This document shows, piece after piece, positions 15,014 to 21,284 of a stretch of DNA of 26,375 nt. The notes beneath the pieces were generated by a model, which made no database searches, was not told the DNA's origin, and was given only the letters and a program-made list of their open reading frames with translations. Numbering within the stretch: the stretch's first letter is position 1; the number at the start of each line of letters is the position of its first letter. The stretch is from JBFIHZ01 sp041601535 (lineage in GTDB: Bacteria; Pseudomonadota; Gammaproteobacteria; Xanthomonadales; SZUA-36). The stretch is taken from NCBI GenBank assembly GCA_041601535.1, contig JBFIHZ010000011.1, forward strand, positions 1 through 26,375, in the 5' to 3' direction. A program made the translations under genes and the position numbers.

Positions 15014-16804
15014 ATGACTAAAGCCTACGAACTGAAAGAACATAAATACGACGTGGTCGTGGTTGGCGCTGGTGGCGCCGGCTTGCGCGCCACCATGGGC
15101 CTGGCGGCCACCGGCCTCAGCACGGCCTGCATCACCAAGGTGTTTCCCACCCGCAGCCATACCGTGGCGGCGCAGGGCGGCATGTCTGCTGCGCTGGGCA
15201 ATATGGGCGAGGACAACTGGCGCTGGCATATGTACGATACCATCAAGGGGTCGGACTGGCTGGGTGACCAGGATGCGATCGAGTACATGTGCCGCGAGGC
15301 GGTGCCGGCAGTAGTCGAACTGGAACATTTTGGCGTACCGTTCTCACGCACCGAAGATGGCCGCATCTACCAGCGCCCGTTTGGCGGCATGACCACGCAC
15401 TACGGCGAAGGCACGGCCCAGCGCACCTGCGCGGCTGCCGACCGTACCGGCCATGCCATCCTGCACACGCTGTACCAGCAGTCGCTGAAGCACGATGCCA
15501 CGTTCTATATTGAATACTTCGCCACCGACCTGCTGATGGATGATGACGGCGTGTGCCGTGGCGTGCTGGCCTGGGACCTGTCGGAAGGCACCCTGCATTT
15601 GTTCCGTGCCCACGCGGTCATCCTGGCCACCGGCGGCTACGGCCGCAGTTATTTCTCCTGCACCTCGGCGCATACCTGCACCGGTGATGGCAATGGCATG
15701 GTGCTGCGCGCCGGCCTGCCGCTGCAGGATATGGAATTTGTGCAGTTTCACCCCACCGGCGTTTACGGTGCCGGCGTGCTGATCACCGAAGGGGTGCGCG
15801 GCGAAGGCGGCTTCCTGACCAATTCACAGGGCGAGCGCTTTATGGAGCGCTATGCGCCCAACGCGAAAGACCTGGCTTCGCGCGACGTGGTCAGCCGATC
15901 CATGACCATTGAAATCCGCGAGGGCAGGGGCGTCGGTCCGAAGAACGATCACATTCACCTGAACCTGCAGCACCTGGGCGCAGACGTGATCAATGAACGG
16001 CTGCCGGGCATTGCTGAGAGCGCCGAGATTTTCGCCGGCGTGGATGTGACCAAGGATCCCATCCCGGTATTGCCCACCGTGCACTACAACATGGGTGGAA
16101 TTCCTACGAATTATCACGGCGAAGTCGTAACGCTTAAAGACGGCAATCCGGATACCGTGGTACCTGGGCTGTTCGCCATCGGTGAAGCGGCCTGCGTATC
16201 GGTGCACGGCGCCAACCGGCTGGGCTCGAATTCCCTGCTGGATATCGTGGTATTCGGCCGCGCCGTGGCGCATCGTTGCGGCGAGATCATCCAGCCGGGT
16301 AGCAAACACCCGGAACTGGCCAGCCACGTGACGGACAAGGTACTGGGCGCATTTGATGGCCTGCGGCATGCCGCTGGTGAAAAATCCACCGCGGACATCC
16401 GCGATCATATGCAGCACGTGATGCAGAGCAATGCGGCGGTATTCCGCACCGGCGAAGTGCTGCAGGAAGGCTGCCAGCTGATTGACGAGGTGTACCAGTC
16501 GTTTGCCGAGGTCAAGGTCAGCGACCGTTCCATGGTGTGGAACTCCGACCTGGTGGAAACGCTGGAGCTGCGCAACCTGCTGGGCTGCGCCGTGACCACG
16601 ATGATCTCGGCGGAAAACCGCAAGGAAAGCCGCGGCGCGCATGCCCGCGAGGATTACGCCGAGCGCGATGATGAAAACTGGATGAAGCACACGCTGTCGT
16701 GGATGAACGACCAGGGTCAGGTGCAGCTGGATTACCGGCCGGTGCATATGAATACCCTGACCGACGACGTCGACGTGGTTCCGCCCAAACCAAGAGTTTA
16801 TTGA
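15014..16804 (+). CDS. sdhA: Succinate dehydrogenase flavoprotein subunit SdhA
   Basis: SdhA oxidises succinate to fumarate on a covalently bound FAD at the cytoplasmic face of complex II. The 596-residue protein has the dinucleotide-binding start DVVVVGAGGAGLRATMGLA (about 13-31). TRSHTVAAQGG contains the flavinylation histidine at about 49. The capping and active-site segment is HPTGVYGAGVLITEGVRGEG, and SVHGANRLGSNSLLDIVVFG lies near residue 400. Length and the C-terminal PPKPRVY ending are typical. A 77-bp gap separates it from sdhB. Two putative flavinylation/assembly factors are encoded in the same cluster, at 14010-14195 and 17669-17926. Confidence 0.97.
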   Translation: MTKAYELKEHKYDVVVVGAGGAGLRATMGLAATGLSTACITKVFPTRSHTVAAQGGMSAALGNMGEDNWRWHMYDTIKGSDWLGDQDAIEYMCREAVPAVVELEHFGVPFSRTEDGRIYQRPFGGMTTHYGEGTAQRTCAAADRTGHAILHTLYQQSLKHDATFYIEYFATDLLMDDDGVCRGVLAWDLSEGTLHLFRAHAVILATGGYGRSYFSCTSAHTCTGDGNGMVLRAGLPLQDMEFVQFHPTGVYGAGVLITEGVRGEGGFLTNSQGERFMERYAPNAKDLASRDVVSRSMTIEIREGRGVGPKNDHIHLNLQHLGADVINERLPGIAESAEIFAGVDVTKDPIPVLPTVHYNMGGIPTNYHGEVVTLKDGNPDTVVPGLFAIGEAACVSVHGANRLGSNSLLDIVVFGRAVAHRCGEIIQPGSKHPELASHVTDKVLGAFDGLRHAAGEKSTADIRDHMQHVMQSNAAVFRTGEVLQEGCQLIDEVYQSFAEVKVSDRSMVWNSDLVETLELRNLLGCAVTTMISAENRKESRGAHAREDYAERDDENWMKHTLSWMNDQGQVQLDYRPVHMNTLTDDVDVVPPKPRVY

Positions 16805-16881
16805 TCACCGGAAGTGCAGGGCGCTGGCGTTGACGGGACTCTGCCCGCAGCCCGCCCGGCTTCCCACCTGGAGATTGCAGC

Positions 16882-17667
16882 ATGGCCGAGTTTCGCTTAC
16901 CCAAAAACTCACGCCTGACCAAGGGCCGGAATTTTCCCGCCCCGGAAGGTGCCACCAACACCAAGACGTTCCGCGTGTACCGCTGGAGCCCGGATGACGA
17001 CAAAAACCCCAGCGTGGACAGCTACGAAGTAGACCTGGACAGCTGCGGGCCGATGGTGCTGGATGCCATCATCAAGATCAAAAACGAAATTGATCCAACC
17101 CTGACCTTCCGGCGGTCCTGCCGCGAAGGCATCTGCGGTTCCTGCGCGATGAATATCGACGGCACCAATACGCTGGCCTGCACCAAGCCCATCGCGGAAG
17201 TCAAAGGCGATGTGAAAGTCTACCCGCTGCCACATTTGCCGGTGGTGAAGGACATCGTGCCGGATCTGACGCATTTCTACGCGCAGTACGCCACCATCCG
17301 GCCATGGATCCGCACCCAAAGCACCACGCCGCCGGACCGCGAACGGCTGCAGTCAAAAGACGACCGGGAAAAACTGGACGGCCTGTACGAATGCATCCTG
17401 TGCGCCTGCTGCTCCACCTCCTGCCCCAGCTACTGGTGGAACGGCGACCGCTACCTCGGGCCGGCCATCCTGCTGCAGGCTTATCGCTGGCTGGCGGATT
17501 CGCGTGATGAGGCCAGCGGTGAGCGGCTGGATGAACTGGAAGATCCGTTCCGGCTGTATCGCTGCCACACCATCATGAACTGCACCCGCACCTGTCCCAA
17601 AGGGCTGAACCCGGCCAAAGCGATTGCCGAAATCAAGAAAATGCTGATTGAGCGCACCGGCGTCTGA
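16882..17667 (+). CDS. sdhB: Succinate dehydrogenase iron-sulfur subunit SdhB
   Basis: SdhB carries the [2Fe-2S], [4Fe-4S] and [3Fe-4S] clusters that pass electrons from FAD to ubiquinone. The 261-residue protein shows all ligands. C80, C85, C88 and C100 (SCREGICGSC and LAC) hold the 2Fe-2S cluster. C171-x2-C-x2-C-x3-C181 (CILCACCSTSC) and C228, C234, C238 (CHTIMNCTRTCPKG) hold the other two. The C-terminus ends soon after the last cluster motif, as usual. The ATG at 16882 is preceded by CTGGAGATTGCAGC, a reasonable ribosome-binding site. sdhE begins 1 bp after the stop. Confidence 0.97.
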   Translation: MAEFRLPKNSRLTKGRNFPAPEGATNTKTFRVYRWSPDDDKNPSVDSYEVDLDSCGPMVLDAIIKIKNEIDPTLTFRRSCREGICGSCAMNIDGTNTLACTKPIAEVKGDVKVYPLPHLPVVKDIVPDLTHFYAQYATIRPWIRTQSTTPPDRERLQSKDDREKLDGLYECILCACCSTSCPSYWWNGDRYLGPAILLQAYRWLADSRDEASGERLDELEDPFRLYRCHTIMNCTRTCPKGLNPAKAIAEIKKMLIERTGV

Positions 17668-17668
17668 T

Positions 17669-17926
17669 ATGCCGGAAGATGTCCGCCTGCGCAAGCTGAC
17701 CTGGCTGTGCCGGCGCGGCATGAAAGAACTGGATGTATTGCTGGAGCGGTTTATCAGCCAGCAGCGAACTGCTCTCGCCGACGGGCAGTGGCCGGAGTTC
17801 GAAACCCTGCTGGCGAATGAAGACGACCGCATCTGGGACTGGGTGCAAAACCCGCAACATGCGGATGCCGCGCAATTCCATGGTTTGCTATCCTGTATCC
17901 GTGATGGATCAGGCACGTCCACTTGA
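17669..17926 (+). CDS. sdhE: FAD assembly factor SdhE (SDHAF2/YgfY family)
   Basis: SdhE binds SdhA and promotes covalent attachment of FAD. The 85-residue protein begins MPEDVRLRKLTWLCRRGMKELD and carries the family signature RGMKELD (RGxxE) near residue 17, then LLERF and the central NEDDRIWDWV. I chose the ATG at 17669, 1 bp after the sdhB stop; an in-frame TTG at 17648 would add seven residues overlapping sdhB without family support. Its 3' end overlaps the CptA-like gene by 23 bp. In E. coli the same pair is known as sdhE-ygfX (cptB-cptA). Confidence 0.92.
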   Translation: MPEDVRLRKLTWLCRRGMKELDVLLERFISQQRTALADGQWPEFETLLANEDDRIWDWVQNPQHADAAQFHGLLSCIRDGSGTST

Positions 17927-18335
17927 ATTGACCAGCGGCCCCGACCGCAGCTACCGCCGCGTGTTGTGGAGCATCTGGCTGGCGGCCGCACTTTCCCTTT
18001 TGTATGTTACTGACCAGTACACCTGGCCCGTGTTGCTGGCCGGCTGGCTGTTGCTGATTGGGCTCAGGCCCATGGCACATCCCGCCTTGACCAGCGGGCG
18101 GTTGCGGCTGCATGCCGATGGCAGCGCATGGCATGATGGCCAGGCCGGCCGCTGGCGGGTTCCCGCCTGGTCCACCCCCTGGGGAAGCGTGGTGCTGTTT
18201 GAGAGCAACGGCTGCCGCCGGCGGATACTGGTCTGCGCCGCCTGTAACCGGGTGGACGACTACCGGCGCTTGCGGGTATGGACGCGCTTTCCCTTGCGCA
18301 GCGCTCAGCCGGCAGGCTTGGGAACACCCGGATGA
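17904..18335 (+). CDS. YgfX/CptA-like inner-membrane protein
   Basis: This 143-residue protein has two close N-terminal membrane helices (about 20-50, WSIWLAAALSLLY and WPVLLAGWLLLIG) and then a soluble part rich in beta-type sequence, ending in a YRRLRVWTRF-like segment. This layout, its size and its position overlapping sdhE match the YgfX/CptA family. In E. coli the member has been described as a membrane toxin affecting FtsZ/MreB, with SdhE as proposed antitoxin; other work stresses a link to flavinylation. The ATG at 17904 (with an adjacent in-frame GTG at 17901) is inside the sdhE 3' end. The TGA stop overlaps the ATG of the sensor kinase (ATGA at 18332-18335). Confidence 0.75.
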   Translation: MDQARPLELTSGPDRSYRRVLWSIWLAAALSLLYVTDQYTWPVLLAGWLLLIGLRPMAHPALTSGRLRLHADGSAWHDGQAGRWRVPAWSTPWGSVVLFESNGCRRRILVCAACNRVDDYRRLRVWTRFPLRSAQPAGLGTPG

Positions 18336-19507
18336 CCCCGGATTCCAGCTTTTTCGATGCCCTGATGGACGCCGCGGTGGATGCCATCATCATCATCGAC
18401 CAGCAAGCCATCATCCAGCGCTTCAACCGCAGCGCCCAGACACTGTTTGGCTACAGCGAAGATGAAGTGACCGGCAAGAACATAAAAATGCTGATGCCGG
18501 AACCGGTGCGCAGCCGCCATGATGAATACATCAGCAATTACAATCGCACCGGCAAGGCGGCGATTATTGGCCATGGCCGCCTGGAAAAGGGCAAGCGCCG
18601 TAATGGTGAGGTGTTTCCGATGTGGCTGTCGGTGGGCGAATCGCGTTTGCACGGGCAGGTGCACTACGTCGGCATCATCCACGACCTCAGTCACCAACAC
18701 GCAACGGAAGAAAAAGTGCGCATGCTGGAAGAACAATTGTTTCATGCCGACCGGCTGCTGGTGCTGGGTGAACTTACCGCCGGCATCGCACATGAAATCA
18801 ATCAGCCACTGACCGCCATTGCGGCTTATGCCGATGCCGGCCGGCACCTGGCCGAGCAAGCCGCCGAAACCCGAAAAGGCACAGGTCGCGCAGCGGATGC
18901 GGATGGCCCGCAGGCTTCAGGCAGTGCCGCAGACCCCGAGGACAGTGACAGCCTGAGAATCTATACCCGTATCAGTGAGCAATCACGGCGGGCCGCGGCC
19001 GTGGTGGAGCGTTTGCGCAATCTGGTGCGCAGCGGCACCTCGAAAAAGGCCATGCATGATGTGCGAAGTATAATAAAGAATACTCTATTACTATTTGATT
19101 TTGAATTAAAAAATATGGACGTTGATGTGCAGGTTTCAATCCAGGAAAACCTGCCGGAAATACGCGTGGATGAAATCCAGATTCAGCAAATCCTGGTCAA
19201 CCTGGTAAAGAATGGCCTGGACGCCGTAAGTGATGCCGGCCGGCCGCAAGGCCGGGTCGATATCGCCGTGCACAGCGACGCCGAATACCTGAACATTGCG
19301 GTCAGCGATAACGGCGCGGGCGTGCCGCAAGACAGCCTGAAGCATCTGTTCGAGCCGTTTTACACCAGCAAACCCAAAGGCGTGGGACTGGGGCTGAGCA
19401 TCTGCAAGAATATTGCGGCGGCACACGGTGCAAGCCTGCAACACAGCCCCGTGCAGCCGCATGGAGCCTGCTTTACGCTGTCCATTCCGCTGGCCAACAT
19501 AGGGTAG
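18332..19507 (+). CDS. fixL: FixL-like PAS sensor histidine kinase
   Basis: This is a soluble sensor kinase of 391 residues. A PAS domain (about 6-125) contains MPEPVRSRHDEYI with a His at 63 where FixL holds its heme, followed by IIGHGR with Arg83 at the place of the FixL distal arginine. A dimerization domain has the phospho-acceptor His154 in GIAHEINQPL. The ATPase domain has an N-box (LVNLVKNGLDAV, 288-299), G1 (SDNGAG) and GVGLGLS (350-356). A polar insert of about 30 residues (178-206) sits at the tip of the dimerization hairpin. Codons 246-262 form an AT-rich rare-codon block. I prefer ATG 18332, which overlaps the CptA-like stop, to ATG 18278. A response regulator follows 8 bp downstream. 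Heme binding is inferred; DctS/TodS-like non-heme PAS kinases keep similar motifs. Confidence 0.82.
   Translation: MTPDSSFFDALMDAAVDAIIIIDQQAIIQRFNRSAQTLFGYSEDEVTGKNIKMLMPEPVRSRHDEYISNYNRTGKAAIIGHGRLEKGKRRNGEVFPMWLSVGESRLHGQVHYVGIIHDLSHQHATEEKVRMLEEQLFHADRLLVLGELTAGIAHEINQPLTAIAAYADAGRHLAEQAAETRKGTGRAADADGPQASGSAADPEDSDSLRIYTRISEQSRRAAAVVERLRNLVRSGTSKKAMHDVRSIIKNTLLLFDFELKNMDVDVQVSIQENLPEIRVDEIQIQQILVNLVKNGLDAVSDAGRPQGRVDIAVHSDAEYLNIAVSDNGAGVPQDSLKHLFEPFYTSKPKGVGLGLSICKNIAAAHGASLQHSPVQPHGACFTLSIPLANIG
19067..19117. other. AT-rich rare-codon patch inside the FixL-like gene
   Basis: Only 8 of these 51 bases are G or C, in a gene and region otherwise strongly GC-rich. The patch covers codons 246-262 of the kinase, at the junction of the dimerization and ATPase domains. 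It uses ATA, ATA, CTA, TTA, CTA and TTA, codons that are nearly absent elsewhere in the window. The reading frame is intact. Confidence 0.8.
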
Positions 19508-19515
19508 CGGCACAC

Positions 19516-20121
19516 ATGCAGCATATCGGCATCATCGACGACGACGAAGCGATCCGGGAATCACTGCGCTTGTTGTTGTACGCCGCCGGATATTCCTGCC
19601 AGGTATTCGCCTCGGCCGACGAGTTCCTCAGCAAGCCGGTTGAGCAGCCCATCGAGTTGCTGCTGCTGGACATTCGCATGCCCGGCACCGACGGGCTGGA
19701 GCTGTTCCGCATGCTGCGCCGTGACAAGGTGCCGTATCCGGTTATTTTCATCACCGGACATGGTGATATTCCTCTGGCGGTCAATGCCATCAAACAGGGC
19801 GCTTTCGACTTTCTCACCAAACCCTTCCGAAAAGGTGAACTGCTGGAGAAAATCCAACAGGCCCTGCACTTTTACCGGGAGCGCAAGTCGCAATTGCAGG
19901 ATGTGCATGAACTGCGGCGCAAACTGGATGATTGCACGCCGCGCGAACGGGATGTGATGCAACTGATGGTGCAGGGCTTGCCCAACAAGGGCATAGCGGA
20001 AGCCCTGAATATCAGTCCGCGCACCGTGGAAATTCACCGGGCACATGTGATGGAGAAAATGCAGGCCGAATCACTGCCAGCACTGGTGCGCATGGTAACC
20101 CTGCTGGGTGAGGCTGATTAG
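19516..20121 (+). CDS. fixJ: FixJ-like response regulator (receiver plus LuxR-type HTH)
   Basis: This is the cognate regulator of the adjacent kinase. The 201-residue protein has a receiver domain with the acidic triad DDD (8-10), the phosphorylation Asp52 in LLLLDIRMPG, Thr80 (FITGHGDIP) and Lys102 (FLTKPF). A linker helix and a LuxR/GerE HTH follow (about 139-195), with LSPRTVEIHR-like sequence (ISPRTVEIHRAHVMEKM). ITGHGDIPLAV and TPRERDVMQLMVQG are typical of the FixJ/StyR/TodT class. It begins with ATG 8 bp after the kinase stop. FixJ proteins activate genes for microaerobic respiration in rhizobia. No nitrogen-fixation genes occur here, and the nearby ccoNOQP operon is the natural candidate target. 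Confidence 0.88.
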   Translation: MQHIGIIDDDEAIRESLRLLLYAAGYSCQVFASADEFLSKPVEQPIELLLLDIRMPGTDGLELFRMLRRDKVPYPVIFITGHGDIPLAVNAIKQGAFDFLTKPFRKGELLEKIQQALHFYRERKSQLQDVHELRRKLDDCTPRERDVMQLMVQGLPNKGIAEALNISPRTVEIHRAHVMEKMQAESLPALVRMVTLLGEAD

Positions 20122-20155
20122 GTAATTTCCCGATCCGAGCTGCTGCAGATGAAAA

Positions 20156-20162
20156 CTACGTA
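20156..20162 (-). promoter_or_regulatory. Possible FixJ half-site
   Basis: The minus strand reads TACGTAG here, which matches the TAMGTAG heptamer recalled for rhizobial FixJ. It lies 35 bp after the regulator stop and upstream of the pseudo-receiver and HiPIP genes. A single heptamer can occur by chance, and no second copy is visible next to it. Confidence 0.25.
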
Positions 20163-20246
20163 CTTTCCCTGATGTTGCCCCCCCGGCCAGCGCATAGCAT
20201 ACGCGCAACAGTTTAATGAACGGCAACACCTTCGGGGAGAACAGTC

Positions 20247-20639
20247 ATCGGGACCGTTCCGCGCAATGATGTCCTGGTATTGATTGAGCCCGACCAGAGC
20301 GTACGCGAGGCTCTGGTCACCCTGTTACAGGGTAATGGCTGGGATGTGGTCCCGCTGGCGCAAGCCACCGGGTTAAAGCAGGTACTGCGTGAAGGGCGTA
20401 CACAGGCGGTGATCAGTGAATCCAGCCTGCCGGGCGAACCAGCTACCGCGGTGCTGGTCGAATGTGAAGCACGGCAGGTTCCGGTGATATTCACCGGGCA
20501 CCGTCTGCAAATAGACGTGGCCGTTGATCTGGTGCGGAGAGGTGCATTTGATTACCTGGAAAAACCATTTGCGGTCAAACGCCTGCTGGATTTGCTGAGC
20601 ACGCTGCCAAAAAGGCAGAATAGGCGAGCGACACAGTGA
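20247..20639 (+). CDS. Stand-alone degenerate receiver (pseudo-receiver) domain protein
   Basis: This is a single receiver-like domain without output domain. It resembles the neighbouring FixJ-type receiver: VLVLIEPDQSVREAL corresponds to strand 1, PVIFTGHR to strand 4 and GAFDYLEKPF to the Lys-containing loop. The Thr and Lys are kept, but the phospho-acceptor Asp is Glu (SESSLPG in place of LDIRMPG), and the metal-binding acidic pair reads E-P instead of D-D. No ATG or GTG exists in frame between the stop at 20217-20219 and the conserved domain. The TTG at 20280 would cut strand 1, so it is unlikely. The ATC at 20247 has a strong GGGGAGA (20234-20240) 6 bp before it and would give about 130 residues; CTG at 20274 is another option. 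The start coordinate given is therefore tentative. It may be an always-on or phosphate-independent partner of FixL/FixJ. Confidence 0.6.
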   Translation: MGTVPRNDVLVLIEPDQSVREALVTLLQGNGWDVVPLAQATGLKQVLREGRTQAVISESSLPGEPATAVLVECEARQVPVIFTGHRLQIDVAVDLVRRGAFDYLEKPFAVKRLLDLLSTLPKRQNRRATQ

Positions 20640-20670
20640 AACAACGTATTTTTACTTTCCGGAGACAAGC

Positions 20671-21015
20671 GTGAACAAACAACAGAAGATGGATCGTCGG
20701 GGATTTCTCAAGATGGGTGTGACTGCAGGGGGCAGTGTGCTTGCCCTTTCAGCCATTCCCATACACCTCTCCGCACAGGACATGGTGGCTGAAAGCGAAC
20801 CCCTGGCACAGGCCATGGGTTATGTTGCCGATGCATCCAAGGTGGACACCACCAAGTTCCCGAAACGGGCGGGTGAAGCGGGCGCCAAGCAGTTCTGCCA
20901 TAACTGCGCGCTGTACGCGGGCGAGGCGGACAGCGAATCGGCACCGTGCAGCATTTTCCAGAACCGGCTGGTGGCCGGACCGGGCTGGTGCAACGCCTGG
21001 GTCGCCAAAGCCTGA
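20671..21015 (+). CDS. High-potential iron-sulfur protein (HiPIP), Tat-exported
   Basis: HiPIP is a small periplasmic [4Fe-4S] electron carrier. The 114-residue precursor begins with GTG at 20671, 5 bp after GGAGA. It has a twin-arginine signal (DRRGFLKMG, R9-R10) with a likely cleavage after HLSA (35). The mature part shows the conserved Tyr51 region (GYVADASKVD) and the four cluster cysteines C76-x2-C79-x13-C93-x13-C107, with CSIFQNRLVAGPGWCNAW typical of the family. It lies between the FixLJ block and ccoN. In phototrophs HiPIP feeds the reaction centre. No photosynthesis genes are present here, so donation to a terminal oxidase such as the adjacent cbb3 enzyme is a reasonable inference. 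Confidence 0.93.
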   Translation: MNKQQKMDRRGFLKMGVTAGGSVLALSAIPIHLSAQDMVAESEPLAQAMGYVADASKVDTTKFPKRAGEAGAKQFCHNCALYAGEADSESAPCSIFQNRLVAGPGWCNAWVAKA

Positions 21016-21284
21016 GGGTGAGCGAGCATGCCGGTGGCTGAGTCAAACGGCCACGACCGGCGGAGCGTAGCGGGGGAAACGCCATTTTGCCCCACAGCCC
21101 GGGGCAGGTGGTTGTACGAATGAAACAAACCGGCAGCCCGACTACACCAACCGGGCTGCCGGTGAATAAACGGGCAGATATACCGAAAAGCTGAATTCCT
21201 GAGAACTGCAAAGCGGTACCAGGCATGCATATGCGCTGGAGGGATTCGCTCGGTCTGAATTTATGAGCAGAAGCAGATAACACC
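21016..21284. other. HiPIP-ccoN intergenic region
   Basis: This 269-bp spacer is the longest non-coding stretch of the window and must hold the ccoN leader. Apart from the hairpin at 21129-21163 I see no ORF of interest, no clear FNR/ANR box (TTGAT-N4-ATCAA) and no strong sigma-70 pair. GGAGGG at about 21239-21244 is too far from the ccoN ATG at 21285 to be its ribosome-binding site. Confidence 0.6.
21129..21163. terminator. Perfect 12-bp inverted repeat between HiPIP and ccoN
   Basis: ACCGGCAGCCCG (21129-21140) pairs perfectly with CGGGCTGCCGGT (21152-21163) across an 11-base loop. On the + strand it is followed by GAATAAAC and has no T-run. On the minus strand it is followed by TTGTTTC, which is more terminator-like, although no minus-strand gene lies nearby. 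It could reduce read-through from HiPIP into ccoN, stabilise the HiPIP mRNA 3' end, or both. Confidence 0.5.

Noticed and set aside
17733..17903. Upstream extension of the CptA-like frame into sdhE
   Set aside because: The segment is an out-of-frame reading of sdhE; family-like sequence begins at 17904.
18278..18331. Upstream ATG for the sensor kinase
   Set aside because: It would read 18 residues inside the CptA-like gene with no PAS-like character; ATG 18332 gives ATGA coupling and the usual PAS start.
17669..18335. sdhE/CptA-like pair as a true toxin-antitoxin module
   Set aside because: The toxin-antitoxin claim for the E. coli pair is debated and the position in the sdh operon supports an assembly role; the sequence alone cannot support a toxin call.
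21016..21284. FNR/ANR box upstream of ccoN
   Set aside because: No TTGAT-N4-ATCAA or near match was found by eye, although cbb3 operons often have one.
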